Below, in pieces: positions 1-9,081 of a stretch of DNA of 64,000 nt. Position 1 is the stretch's first letter; every line of letters starts with the position of its first letter. The notes under the pieces were generated by a model, which was given only the letters and a program-made list of their open reading frames with translations, was not told the DNA's origin and ran no database searches. A program made the translations under genes and the position numbers. The DNA lies in contig NZ_AZWO01000014.1 in NCBI RefSeq assembly GCF_000514775.1, positions 86,068 to 150,067 on the forward strand, given 5' to 3'. This DNA is from Salinispora pacifica CNR114 (lineage in GTDB: Bacteria > Actinomycetota > Actinomycetes > Mycobacteriales > Micromonosporaceae).

Positions 1-2
1 GG

Positions 3-419
3 AAGACCTTCCGGTCCCTCCCCCGCGCCGGCACCGTCAACGCCGCCCAAATCCTGGCCGAATGGGGCGACGCCCGCGCCGCGTTCGAGCACCCCGACGC
101 CATCGCCGCGCTGGCCGGGATCACCCCGGTCACCAAAGCGTCCGGCAAACAACGCGGCGTGTCGTTCCGCTGGGCCTGCAACAAACACCTCCGCCAAGCG
201 ATCACAACCTTCGCCGACAACAGCCGCCACGCCAGCCCCTGGGCCGCCGACATCTACAACCGGGCACGCGCCAGCGGCAAAGACCACCCCCACGCCACCC
301 GCATCCTCGCCCGAGCCTGGGTCCGCGTCATCTGGCGCTGCTGGAAAGACAACACCACCTACAACCCGACCCTGCACGGCGGCAACCAACACCACACCAA
401 ACAGCAGCTCGCGGCCTGA
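3..419 (+). CDS. IS110-family transposase, C-terminal part (cut by window edge)
   Basis: The frame is open from the left edge to a TGA at 417-419, so the N-terminal DEDD catalytic part lies outside the window. The visible 138 residues match the C-terminal Transposase_20 region of IS110/IS116/IS902 transposases: a helix-hairpin-like segment (FRSLPRAGTVNAAQILAEWGD), then LAGITPVTKASGKQRGV and a conserved tail with RVIWRCWKDN. IS110 elements usually lack terminal inverted repeats, so the element end cannot be fixed from sequence. It stops 29 nt from the convergent stop codon of the peptide-transporter ATPase gene, where the missing second ATPase of that operon would be expected. Whether the element is intact cannot be judged here. 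Confidence 0.8.
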   Translation, partial: KTFRSLPRAGTVNAAQILAEWGDARAAFEHPDAIAALAGITPVTKASGKQRGVSFRWACNKHLRQAITTFADNSRHASPWAADIYNRARASGKDHPHATRILARAWVRVIWRCWKDNTTYNPTLHGGNQHHTKQQLAA

Positions 420-448
420 CTTCGATCTAGAGGTTGACACAGGGGATG

Positions 449-1438
449 TCATCGGTCCTCCCCGGTGGGCTGGCGCGGATAGAAGGTCCGGACCTGGTGC
501 CCCGCCGATACCGGCACCAGTGGTGGCAACTCCCGCTCGCAGCGACTGTCTCCCCGAACCGAGCAGCGGGGCCAGAACGCACACCCCTCGGGAAGCTCCA
601 GCGGGCTGGGGGGCGTCCCCGGGATGGTGACCAGTTCGGTGACGTTCGCGTCCGGGTCCGGCCGCGCCGCGAGCAGCGCGGCGGTGTACGGGTGCGCCGG
701 TTCGGCGAAGACGGCGTCCACCGCCCCCTGCTCGACGATGCGACCGCCGTACATGACAGCCACCGTGTCGGCGAGCCCGGCGACGACGCCGAGGTCGTGG
801 CTGATCCAGACGACCGCGGTGCCGAGGCGCCGCTGCAGGTCGGCGACCAGCTCGACGATCTGGGCCTGCGTGGTCACATCCAGAGCAGTGGTGGGCTCGT
901 CGGCGATCAGCAGATCCGGCTCGCAGACCAGAGCCATGGCGATCACCGCGCGCTGGCGCATCCCACCGGAGAGCTGGTGCGGGTAGGCGTCCACCCGGTC
1001 GGCGGCGGAGGGGATGCCGACGAGTTCGAGCATCTCGATGGCGCGGGCCCGGGCGGCTCGCCGGGTCAGGCCGAGGTGGACCTCGCTGGCCTCGCCGATC
1101 TGGCGGCCCACGGTCAGCACCGGGTTCAGCGAGGTCATCGGGTCTTGGAAGACGAACCCGACGTGACGCCCCCGCATCCGCCGGCGACGTGCCGCCGACA
1201 GCGCGGCGAGGTCCGTACCGAGTAGCCGGACGTCTCCGGTGACCCGGGCCGCGCGGGGGGCGAGCCCGGTGGCGGCGAGCACGCTCATGCTCTTGCCGCT
1301 GCCGGACTCCCCCACCAGGGCCAGCGTCTGCCCGGCCCGGACCGACCAGTCGACGCCGGCGACCGCGCGGGCCGCTCCCCGGCGGGTACCGATCGTCACG
1401 GTCAGGTCCGCGACGGAGAGCACGGTTTCGTCGGTCAT
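449..1438 (-). CDS. Oligopeptide/dipeptide ABC transporter ATPase, DppD/OppD-like
   Basis: A 329-residue cytoplasmic ATPase that would energise peptide uptake through the two permeases encoded just upstream. It carries Walker A GESGSGKS, the signature LSGGMRQR and Walker [13 protein letters not shown] followed by the H-loop ISHDLGVV. The C-terminal extension [18 protein letters not shown] has the cysteine pattern of the oligo_HPY domain typical of DppD/OppD. I chose the ATG at 1438 because it overlaps the permease stop (ATGA), implying translational coupling; the longer open frame upstream is a shadow of the permease. These systems normally use a DppD plus DppF heterodimer, and no DppF gene follows. 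Substrate is unknown. Confidence 0.9.
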   Translation of the reverse strand: MTDETVLSVADLTVTIGTRRGAARAVAGVDWSVRAGQTLALVGESGSGKSMSVLAATGLAPRAARVTGDVRLLGTDLAALSAARRRRMRGRHVGFVFQDPMTSLNPVLTVGRQIGEASEVHLGLTRRAARARAIEMLELVGIPSAADRVDAYPHQLSGGMRQRAVIAMALVCEPDLLIADEPTTALDVTTQAQIVELVADLQRRLGTAVVWISHDLGVVAGLADTVAVMYGGRIVEQGAVDAVFAEPAHPYTAALLAARPDPDANVTELVTIPGTPPSPLELPEGCAFWPRCSVRGDSRCERELPPLVPVSAGHQVRTFYPRQPTGEDR

Positions 1439-2316
1439 CCGGCGTGCCTCCTCGCCTCGCTGACGGTGAGCTGGCGAGGGTCGAGCACGTCGCGGAGCGC
1501 GTCTCCGACCAGGTTGAACGCCAGGACGGTGAGGAAGATCGCGGCACCGGGGAAGAAGCCCAGCCACCACGCCTCGGTGACGAATCCGCGCCCGTCGTAG
1601 AGCATCCGGCCCCAGGCTGGCTCGGGCGGCGGCACTCCCAGCCCGAGGAAGGAGAGCGCCGCCTCGGACAGGATCGCGAAGGCCAGCGAGAGCGACGTCT
1701 GGACGATCAGCGGAGCTGCGATGTTGGGCAGCACGTGCCGCCGCATGATGCGCAGATCCGACGCCCCGGTGGCGACTGCCGCCCGCACGAAGACCTGCTC
1801 GCGGACGGAGAGCACCCCGGCGCGGGTAACCCGGGCGAAAATCGGGGTGTAGACCACGCCGATCGCGACCATGGCGGTTCTCAGGCCCGGCCCCAGGACC
1901 GCGACGATGGCCACCGCGAGCAGCAGGACCGGGAACGCGAACAACACGTCCATGCACCGCATGAGGATGTTGTCCAGCCACCCTTGGTAGTAGCCGGCGA
2001 ACAGCCCCAGTGTCACACCCACCAGCAGGGCGATTCCCACGCTGACCGCACCGACCTCAAGCGAGACGCGGGCGGCGACCAAGACCCGGCTGAGTACGTC
2101 CCGACCGATTTCGTCGGTGCCGAAGGGGTGCGCCCAACTGGGCGGCTGCAGCATCCGGTCGACGTTCACCTCGTTGATGCCGGCGGGGGCCAGCCAGGAC
2201 CCGGCCAGGCCCGCCACGACCAGCAGTACGAGCACCACACCGCCGGTCACGGCCAACGGGTCGCGGCCCAGCGCCACCAGTGCCCGGCGCGACGTCGAGT
2301 CACCGTTTCCGCTCAT
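1435..2316 (-). CDS. Peptide ABC transporter permease, DppC-like
   Basis: A 293-residue inner-membrane permease of the BPD_transp_1 superfamily. After an N-terminal membrane segment (LVLLVVAGLAGSWLAPA) comes the DppC-type motif PFGTDEIGRDVLSRV, then about five more hydrophobic segments and an EAA loop (EAALSFLGLGVPPPEPAWGRML) that contacts the ATPase. It overlaps the preceding permease gene by 4 nt and the ATPase gene by 4 nt, so the three are one coupled unit. It would pair with the DppB-like protein to form the channel. Confidence 0.9.
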   Translation of the reverse strand: MSGNGDSTSRRALVALGRDPLAVTGGVVLVLLVVAGLAGSWLAPAGINEVNVDRMLQPPSWAHPFGTDEIGRDVLSRVLVAARVSLEVGAVSVGIALLVGVTLGLFAGYYQGWLDNILMRCMDVLFAFPVLLLAVAIVAVLGPGLRTAMVAIGVVYTPIFARVTRAGVLSVREQVFVRAAVATGASDLRIMRRHVLPNIAAPLIVQTSLSLAFAILSEAALSFLGLGVPPPEPAWGRMLYDGRGFVTEAWWLGFFPGAAIFLTVLAFNLVGDALRDVLDPRQLTVSEARRHAG

Positions 2317-3257
2317 CGCACCCGAATCCTCGGATCGAGGCGGGCGTAGAGGAGGTCCACCAGGAGGTTGACCAACAGGAACAGCGCCGCCACGAGCAGG
2401 ATCGCCCCCTGGAGCACGGGATAGTCCCGGGCCTGCACCGCGTCGTAGGTGAGTCGGCCCACCCCGGGCCAGGCGAAGAGCACCTCGATCACGATCACGC
2501 CGCCGAGCAGGCTGGCCAGTTGCACCGCCACGACGGTGACCACCGGGATCAGCGCATTCCGCAGGACGTGCCGCACCACCACCACGCGGGTGGGCAGCCC
2601 CTTCGCCTCGGCGGTGCGGACATAGTCCTCAGCGAGCACCTCCAACACGGAGGATCGGATGAACCTGGTCAGGATCGACGCGGTGACCAGGCCGATCGTG
2701 ACCGCCGGGAGAAAGACGTGCGACGCCCAGCCGACGGGATCCTCGGTGAGGGCCACGTACCCCGAGGGCGGAAACCAACCCAGCACCCCCGCGAAGAGCA
2801 GGATGCCCATGATGCCCATCCAGAAGTCCGGTACCGAGACCCCGAACTGGCTGAACACCCGCGCGGCGTGGTCGAACACCGAGCCGCTCCGCAGGGCCGA
2901 GAGCACCCCCAGTGGGAAGGCGACCAGAAGCGCGAAGACGACCGCGGTGATCGCCAGGGAGAGCGTCGCGGGCAGTCGCTCCAGCACGATCGCGGTCACC
3001 GGCCGACCGCTGCGGAAGCTGACCCCCAGATCACCGGTCAACGCCTGCCCGACGTAGCTGGCGTACTGCACCGGCAGCGGCTGGTCCAGTCCCGCCCGCG
3101 AGCGCAGCGCCTCGTACGTCTCGGGGTCGAAGCGGGTGCCGAGCGCCACCCGCACCGGATCGCCGGGGACGAGTTGCAGCAGCAGGAACACCACCAACGT
3201 CACACCGAGGAGGACGATGCCGGACTGGAGCAGCCGGCGCAGGAGGAAGCGGGTCAC
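2313..3257 (-). CDS. Peptide ABC transporter permease, DppB-like
   Basis: A 314-residue inner-membrane permease. The N-terminus (MTRFLLRRLLQSGIVLLGVT) is the usual DppB opening, with six predicted membrane segments and an EAA-type loop near RTAEAKGLPTRVVVVRHVLRNALIP. It starts 50 nt after the binding-protein gene stops, on the same strand, and its stop overlaps the DppC-like start. The start is a GTG without a clear Shine-Dalgarno, fixed by the conserved N-terminal pattern. Function in peptide, nickel or other oligomer import is inferred from the family; the exact substrate cannot be read from the sequence. Confidence 0.9.
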   Translation of the reverse strand: MTRFLLRRLLQSGIVLLGVTLVVFLLLQLVPGDPVRVALGTRFDPETYEALRSRAGLDQPLPVQYASYVGQALTGDLGVSFRSGRPVTAIVLERLPATLSLAITAVVFALLVAFPLGVLSALRSGSVFDHAARVFSQFGVSVPDFWMGIMGILLFAGVLGWFPPSGYVALTEDPVGWASHVFLPAVTIGLVTASILTRFIRSSVLEVLAEDYVRTAEAKGLPTRVVVVRHVLRNALIPVVTVVAVQLASLLGGVIVIEVLFAWPGVGRLTYDAVQARDYPVLQGAILLVAALFLLVNLLVDLLYARLDPRIRVR

Positions 3258-3307
3258 CCGGAGTGACCCGCCAACTCAGTGAGCATCACCAGCAAGGTCC
3301 CGCCACC

Positions 3308-4840
3308 TCACTGGGCAAGATCGACGTCACGGAACCGGATCGCCCGGTCGGCGCGGACCTCGTAGCCGCTGACCTGCGGCGACCAGCCCTGCACCACATC
3401 CGGGTTGTAGAGGTAGAGGTAGCTGGCATCGTCGACGATCTGCTTGGCCGCCTGCTCGTACTGCTGCTTCCGCGCGGCCTGGTCAGTCTCGGTCCGGGCC
3501 TGGTCGAGCAGGTTGTCCACGGCCGGGTTGCGGTATCCGTGGAAGTTGAAGGTGCCGGCGCTGTGGTGCTGGGCGTAGTAGAACTCGTCGGGGTCGATGT
3601 TGCCCAGCCACCCGAGCATGAACGAGTCGAAGTTCCCCTTGCCCTGCTCGTCGAGCCACTGGGCGAAGTCCAGCGTACGGATCTTGACAGTGATGCCGAT
3701 CTCCTTGAGCTGCGCCGCGATGACCTGCGCCGCGGTCACCGTCTCCGGGTACTCGTTGGTGACCATCAGATCCATGGTCAGGTCGGTCCCGCCGGCCTCG
3801 GCCAGCAGCTTCTTCGCCTGGGCCAGGTCCTGCTGGTACGGCGTGTAGTCGTAGTAGTAGGCACTGTCCTTCGGGATGGCGGTCTGGTTGACCGTCGCCA
3901 GCCCGAACTTCGCGGCCTTGGTGATCGCCGCCCGGTCCAGCGCGAAGGCGATCGCCCGGCGCACGTTGACATCGTCGTAGGGCTTGCGAGCCTGGTTGAG
4001 AGCCAGGTACCAGTAGTCGCTCGACGCCGCGGAGCGCACGACGAGGTCGTCGTCCGCACGAAGCGCCGACACCTGCTGCGGCGGCAGGTTGTCGGTCCAC
4101 TGCACCTCGCCGCCGCGCAGGTTCTGCAGGGCCACCGTCGGGTCCTGCACGAAGGTGAAGGTCACCCCGTCCAGCTTGGGCTTCGTGCCCCAGTAGTTGT
4201 CGTTGCGCACCAGCTTGGTGCTGTCCCCGGCGCGGTAGGAGGAGACGGCGAACGGGCCGCTACCGATCGGCTCCGTCTTCGCCGCCCCAGATTCCACGTT
4301 GGACTTCTTGACGATCGCCATCCCCTTGAAGCCACCGAGGCTGGCGAGCAGGTTCGGGGTGGGCGCGGTCAGCTGCACGACGACAGTGCCCGGATCCGGA
4401 GCCGTCACCGACTCGACGGTGGCGAACCGGTACGCGGCGTTCAGCTCCTCGTCGATGATTCGGTTGTACGAGTAGACCACGTCCTCCGCCGTCAGCGGGG
4501 ATCCGTCGCTGAAAGTCACCTCCTCACGGATGGTGAACGTCCAGGTTAGTTGGTCATCGCTGGTAGTCCACTCGGTCGCCAGGGCCGGCTTCATCGCCAG
4601 GTTCGCGTCCGGCTCGACGAGCGTGTCGTAGACATTCTCGAGGACCTGGAAGCTGGGGTAGGCCGAGGTGTGGTGTGGGTCCAGTTGGTCCGGCTCCCCA
4701 CTGATCGCGGCGGTGAGGATCCCACCGGCGCCGGTCTGCCCCCCGTCGACCGCGACGCCCTCCCCGGCGCTGCAACCCGCCAGCAGACCGAACGTCAGGG
4801 CGAGCGCGACACCGGCCCCCCGGAATCTCTTGCTGGACAT
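3308..4840 (-). CDS. Peptide ABC transporter substrate-binding lipoprotein (SBP_bac_5)
   Basis: A 510-residue secreted lipoprotein, first gene of the operon. The signal peptide ends in the lipobox LLAGC, so Cys22 would be lipidated. The body matches extracytoplasmic solute-binding family 5: the entry motif GEPDQLDPHHTSAYPSFQVLENVYDTL, then LTAEDVVYSYNRI and a late segment FNFHGYRNPAVDNLLDQA. The ATG at 4838-4840 follows a strong AGGGGGG ribosome-binding site. The 124 nt to the zwf gene on the same strand should hold the operon promoter. The family includes dipeptide, oligopeptide and other binding proteins, so substrate is open. Confidence 0.9.
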   Translation of the reverse strand: MSSKRFRGAGVALALTFGLLAGCSAGEGVAVDGGQTGAGGILTAAISGEPDQLDPHHTSAYPSFQVLENVYDTLVEPDANLAMKPALATEWTTSDDQLTWTFTIREEVTFSDGSPLTAEDVVYSYNRIIDEELNAAYRFATVESVTAPDPGTVVVQLTAPTPNLLASLGGFKGMAIVKKSNVESGAAKTEPIGSGPFAVSSYRAGDSTKLVRNDNYWGTKPKLDGVTFTFVQDPTVALQNLRGGEVQWTDNLPPQQVSALRADDDLVVRSAASSDYWYLALNQARKPYDDVNVRRAIAFALDRAAITKAAKFGLATVNQTAIPKDSAYYYDYTPYQQDLAQAKKLLAEAGGTDLTMDLMVTNEYPETVTAAQVIAAQLKEIGITVKIRTLDFAQWLDEQGKGNFDSFMLGWLGNIDPDEFYYAQHHSAGTFNFHGYRNPAVDNLLDQARTETDQAARKQQYEQAAKQIVDDASYLYLYNPDVVQGWSPQVSGYEVRADRAIRFRDVDLAQ

Positions 4841-4964
4841 GGTCCCCCCTGTGGACTCTTCCCGGCAAAGTGAACGATCATGTGAGTCTCACCCTCGAGC
4901 CGGACCATGTCAAAAATTTTGGGTGAATGCCTATTTGGGGGGGATGCCTACCCGACACCGGTGG

Positions 4965-6416
4965 TCAGCTGTCGGTCGCCACCCCCGGAACCGGGTCCAG
5001 CAGGGAATCCTCCGGACCCCAGCTACCCGCCGGGTACTCCCGCAGCGGCACCGCCCCCGCCCGCCAGCAGTCGAGCACCGGCGCGATGATCCGCCAGCAG
5101 TCCTCGGCGGTGTCCCCCCGGACCGACAGCGTGGGGTCGCCGTCGAAGGCGCCGCGGAGCACCTCCCCGTACGGCGGCAGACCCCCCGGGCCAAAGTCGG
5201 CCACCAGGTGTGCCTGGCCCAGTTCCAACGGGTTCCCGGGGCCGTTGATGTTCACGTCGAGGCCGAGCCGGTCCGGGCCGAAGCCGATCCGTAGCCGGTC
5301 GGGCTGGTCGTACCCGATCAGTCCGGACGGCACCCGGGGCGGTTGCTTGAACGTGACCACGGCCTCCTTGCGGCGGGCCGCGAGCCCCTTACCGGTCCGC
5401 AGCCGGAACGGCACGCCGGCCCAGCGCCAGGTGTCGACGCTGAGCACCACCTCGGCGAACGTCTCGGTACCCCGGCTCGGGTCGACACCGGGCTCGTCGG
5501 CGTATCCGGCCAGCCGTTTCCCGTTGAGCTCCCCCGCCGCGTAGCGACCCCGACGGCTCCAGGTCTTCGGGTCGTCCGCCCACACCCGGGTGGCCCGCAG
5601 CACCTGCGCCTTCCGGCCCCGCAGGTCCCGGGCATCGAGGGTGGGCGGGGCGTCCATCGCGATCAACGCGAGAACCTGGAGCAGGTGACTCTGCACCATG
5701 TCGATGAGCGCGCCGGCACCGTCGTAGTAGCCCGCCCGGCCGGCGAGTCCCAGCGTCTCGTCAAAGACAATGTCCACGCAGGCCACGTGCGCGGAGCTCA
5801 GCATCGGTTCAAAGATCCGGTTGGCGAAGCGCAGCCCGAGGATGTTCATCACCGTGGACTTGCCAAGGAAGTGGTCGATGCGATAGACCTGCTCCTCCGG
5901 CACCAGCCGGGCCAGCACCTCATTGAGGGAGCGGGCCGAGACAGCGTCGGTGCCGAAGGGCTTCTCCAACATCAGCCGGGTGCCCGGTGGCAGGCCGATC
6001 CGGGTTAGCGCGGCGGCGGCCTGGGCGGTAATCGCCGGCGGCAACGCGAAGAAGATCACGAGTTGGTGGTGACAGTTCGACAACAGCCGGCGTAGATCCT
6101 TCTCCTTCGTCACGTCGGCGGGCAGATAGCAGGTGGTGCGGACGAGTTCCTTGACCCGGGGACCGGTCGCGCCCGCCGCGGCGAAGGCGTCCGCCACCCG
6201 GCGACGCCAGCGCTCGTCATCCCAGTCCTCCGCGCCGCTGCCGAGCAGGGTGAGATTCGACCGGGCGCCGGGACCGGTGGCCACCAGCCGCCCCAGGCCC
6301 GGCAGCAACAGCCGGTCGGCCAGATCACCGCTCGCCCCCAGCAGGAGCAACGTCTGGGGGCGGTGATCCCCCCGATCGGCGGGGTGACCAGCGTGGTCGG
6401 ACTGCGAGGTCGTCAT
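4965..6416 (-). CDS. zwf: Glucose-6-phosphate 1-dehydrogenase
   Basis: A 483-residue cytosolic enzyme oxidising glucose-6-phosphate to 6-phosphogluconolactone with NADP+ (or NAD+), the entry step of the oxidative pentose phosphate pathway. Visible marks are the N-terminal dinucleotide fold LLLGASGDLADR, the active-site block YRIDHFLGKSTVMNILGLRFANRIFEP and the C-terminal substrate region WAGVPFRLRTGKGL. The ATG at 6414-6416 follows GGTGGGGG; the frame is open 22 codons further but that stretch has no ribosome-binding site. It stands apart from tal/tkt/opcA genes, so it may be a second, non-housekeeping copy; that is an inference from context only. Confidence 0.93.
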   Translation of the reverse strand: MTTSQSDHAGHPADRGDHRPQTLLLLGASGDLADRLLLPGLGRLVATGPGARSNLTLLGSGAEDWDDERWRRRVADAFAAAGATGPRVKELVRTTCYLPADVTKEKDLRRLLSNCHHQLVIFFALPPAITAQAAAALTRIGLPPGTRLMLEKPFGTDAVSARSLNEVLARLVPEEQVYRIDHFLGKSTVMNILGLRFANRIFEPMLSSAHVACVDIVFDETLGLAGRAGYYDGAGALIDMVQSHLLQVLALIAMDAPPTLDARDLRGRKAQVLRATRVWADDPKTWSRRGRYAAGELNGKRLAGYADEPGVDPSRGTETFAEVVLSVDTWRWAGVPFRLRTGKGLAARRKEAVVTFKQPPRVPSGLIGYDQPDRLRIGFGPDRLGLDVNINGPGNPLELGQAHLVADFGPGGLPPYGEVLRGAFDGDPTLSVRGDTAEDCWRIIAPVLDCWRAGAVPLREYPAGSWGPEDSLLDPVPGVATDS

Positions 6417-6609
6417 ACCCCCACCATGCCCTGCCGGACCGGTCGGTACGGCCTGGTTCGGCGGGGACCGCCCGCCAGTCACGTCAAGGCCCTCCCGGCC
6501 TCCGGCTCGACCGGGGGTAACGAGGTGAGGTCAAGCGTGCGCCGCCCCCGCGGCCAAACCCGCTGGTTCGGCTCCCGGGGGCGGCGTGCCCGTGGTCAGT
6601 GGTCGGCGG

Positions 6610-6915
6610 TCAGCGTTCGGTGCGGTCGGGGATCTCGGTGCCCGACTCCCCCGGCCGAGCACCGATCGACTCCTCAGCGGCCCGCCCACCGGTACTCTCA
6701 TCACCCAGGGTGAGGTCACTGCGGGGCAGGCCGGCGAGCCCGGCCGGATCCCGGGTGGGCTGCTCGGCCGCCTCGCTGTCCGGTTCGGCCAAGCCGGCCC
6801 GGCTTAGCATCTCGACCAACTCATCGTGCGGCATGCGTTCGGTGTCCGCTATCCCGGCGCCACGCGCGATGGACCGCAGGGTAGCCAGATCCTGATCCGC
6901 GAAGGTTTCGGCCAT
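6610..6915 (-). CDS. Small SAP/Rho-N-like helical protein
   Basis: About 101 residues if the ATG at 6913-6915 is used. The first 45 residues (ATLRSIARGAGIADTERMPHDEL, then VEMLSRAGL) resemble the Rho N-terminal or SAP-like helix-extension-helix that often binds nucleic acid. The rest is acidic, Gly/Ser/Thr-rich and probably disordered. The open frame continues 49 codons upstream into the NhaA-DsbA gene, but that part overlaps a real gene and lacks family character, so I shortened it. No strong ribosome-binding site is visible. Function unknown. Confidence 0.55.
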   Translation of the reverse strand: MAETFADQDLATLRSIARGAGIADTERMPHDELVEMLSRAGLAEPDSEAAEQPTRDPAGLAGLPRSDLTLGDESTGGRAAEESIGARPGESGTEIPDRTER

Positions 6916-7024
6916 ACCGCTGGCTTCCCCGACGGGCCGACCAGAAACCTCTCCCGCCCCGCCCACGCTCTCCGCATCCGCCACGCCGGCGGAACCACCC
7001 CGGTCGCTCCGCCGGGCCGGGACC

Positions 7025-8983
7025 TCAGCTCCCCGGTTCCGCGTCCGGCCGTTCCGGCTCACCCCCGCGCTGGTAGCCCGGTTCCCGGCCGTCCTCGGGG
7101 CGAAGCCGCGTGCTGGCGAACGCCGCCGTGACCGCCGCGGAGAGCGCCTCGATGTCGTACGGGCCGTGGTGTCGGCGACCGTTGACGAAGAAGCTCGGTG
7201 TACCGGAGACGCCGCTCAGATCGGCCGAGTCGACATCCTCGGCGATCCGGGCAGCGCCGCGACGATCGGCGAGGTGTTCCCGGAACCGGTCCAGATCAAG
7301 GTCGAGTCGTTCGGCATACCGGAGCAGGTCGGCGGGGCGCAGCTCACCCTGGTTCGCCAGCAGCAGGTCGTGCATCTCCCAGAAGGCCCCCTGCTCTCCC
7401 GCTGCCTCGGCGGCCTCAGCGGCAACCTGGGCGTTGGGGTGCACCTCGGTGAGGGGTAGGTGCCGCCAGACGTACCGGATACTGGAGAAGTCGGCCAGCA
7501 GTTCCCGGACCGCCGGTTCGGCCTGCCCGCAGTAGGGGCACTCGAAGTCGGCGTACTCCACGACGGTCACCGGCGCCTCGCGTGGACCACGGACATGGTC
7601 CCGATCCGGATCGACCGGGACCATCAGGTCGATGATCCCCTCCGCGGCGCCCAGCAGCGCCCGGGACCGCCGCGCCGGGGCAAGCCGGGCGGCGAAACGG
7701 AACACCAACCAGGTGGTGAGGGAGGCGCCGACCGTCGCCACCAGAATGCCGACCTTCGCCTCTTCGAGGGCGGGTCCGTGGAGGGCATGGGTGGCGATCA
7801 GCAACGCGATGGTGAACCCGATGCCGGAGACGGTGCCGACTCCGATGATCGCGGCCCAGCCGACCGGTGCCCGGAATCGGTTCTGGCTGAGCCGGGGCAC
7901 CAGCATCGAGGCGATCACGATTCCGGCCGGCTTGCCGACCAGGTAGGCGAAGAGGACGCCGAGGGTAACCGGGGAGGTCACCGCGCGAGCCAGAAGGTCA
8001 CCGTCGACCACCACGCCGACGTTCGCCAGCGCGAACAGCGGCACGATCAGATAGCTGGCCCAGGGGTGGTAGATGTGTTGCAACCGGTCATTCGGGGACA
8101 GTGCCGCGGCGAGCCCCGCTCGCACCGAACTCGCCAGTTGCGGGCTGGGTTGCTCCCGGAACAGCCGGAACCGGTCGGCCGCCTGCCGTAGCTCGGTGCG
8201 CGCCGGGACGTAGGCGAAGGTGAGTAGCCCCATCACCAGACCAACCACCACGGGGTCAACCCCCGACTCCGACACCGCCAGCCACGCCGCCACCCCCAGC
8301 AGTAGGTACCCCGGCCCCCACCGCACACCGGCCGCGCGGATGAGCAGGACAAGCGCGAAGATGCCCACCGCGACGAACAACGCCGTCGGCGACGGGTGTT
8401 CCGGGTAGGCGATCGCCAGTACCACGATCACGATCAGGTCGTCCACGACGGCGACGGTCAGCAGGAAGTTCCGCAACCGGTCGGAGAAGCGGGGGCCGAG
8501 GACGGCGAGCATGCCCAACGCGAGCGCGGTGTCGGTCGCCATCACCACGCCCCAGCCCATGGCCGTCGGCTTCCCGGCGTTGAACGCCAGGTAGATCGCG
8601 ATCGGCGCCAGGATGCCGCCGATCCCCGCCAGCAGCGGCAGCATCAACCGGCGCCGCTCCCGCAGTTCGCCCAGATCGAAGTCACGCCGCACCTCCAGGC
8701 CGATTACCAGGAAGAAGAACGTCATTAGTCCGCTGTTGACCCAGAACCGCAGATCGTGTGCGACCTGCCAGCTGCCGACTTGGACGGAGAAGGTGGTGCC
8801 CCACAGCGACTCGTACGACGACTCGTCGAGGTTCACCCACACGAGGGCGACCACGGCGGCGGCCAGCAGCACCCGCGCGCTGCCGGTCTCGGTGTGCAGG
8901 AACGCCCGCAGTGGGGAACTGCGCCGGCTGGCCCCGGTGCTCCGGGCGGACCACCGCCGCCCACGAGGAATTTCGCCCGTCAC
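7025..8983 (-). CDS. nhaA: Na+/H+ antiporter NhaA fused to a DsbA-like thioredoxin domain
   Basis: A 652-residue fusion. Residues about 20-430 are an NhaA-type antiporter with many membrane segments, the motif VVMATDTALALGM (equivalent of Asp133) and the paired aspartates in TVAVVDDLIVIVV (Asp163/Asp164 of E. coli NhaA), which bind Na+ and H+. Residues about 458-652 are a DsbA/thioredoxin domain with a CPYC active site in YADFECPYCGQ and the cis-proline segment GVSGTPSFFVNG. I chose the GTG at 8981-8983 because GGGGGAGGATC precedes it; the ATG 12 codons upstream has no such site. The antiporter would exchange Na+ for protons; the role of the redox domain is not known from the sequence. Confidence 0.88.
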   Translation of the reverse strand: MTGEIPRGRRWSARSTGASRRSSPLRAFLHTETGSARVLLAAAVVALVWVNLDESSYESLWGTTFSVQVGSWQVAHDLRFWVNSGLMTFFFLVIGLEVRRDFDLGELRERRRLMLPLLAGIGGILAPIAIYLAFNAGKPTAMGWGVVMATDTALALGMLAVLGPRFSDRLRNFLLTVAVVDDLIVIVVLAIAYPEHPSPTALFVAVGIFALVLLIRAAGVRWGPGYLLLGVAAWLAVSESGVDPVVVGLVMGLLTFAYVPARTELRQAADRFRLFREQPSPQLASSVRAGLAAALSPNDRLQHIYHPWASYLIVPLFALANVGVVVDGDLLARAVTSPVTLGVLFAYLVGKPAGIVIASMLVPRLSQNRFRAPVGWAAIIGVGTVSGIGFTIALLIATHALHGPALEEAKVGILVATVGASLTTWLVFRFAARLAPARRSRALLGAAEGIIDLMVPVDPDRDHVRGPREAPVTVVEYADFECPYCGQAEPAVRELLADFSSIRYVWRHLPLTEVHPNAQVAAEAAEAAGEQGAFWEMHDLLLANQGELRPADLLRYAERLDLDLDRFREHLADRRGAARIAEDVDSADLSGVSGTPSFFVNGRRHHGPYDIEALSAAVTAAFASTRLRPEDGREPGYQRGGEPERPDAEPGS

Positions 8984-9081
8984 GTGAAGATCCTCCCCCA
9001 CCGAACCGCGGGCTGGCATGATATCGGCAGCCGTCGCACCCGTGGGTTCTCGGGGTGCCGACGCGGCCGAAGCCGCTGAGC

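Noticed and set aside
3263..4549. A 428-codon plus-strand frame
   Set aside because: Antisense to the peptide-binding lipoprotein gene, no ribosome-binding site, low-complexity.
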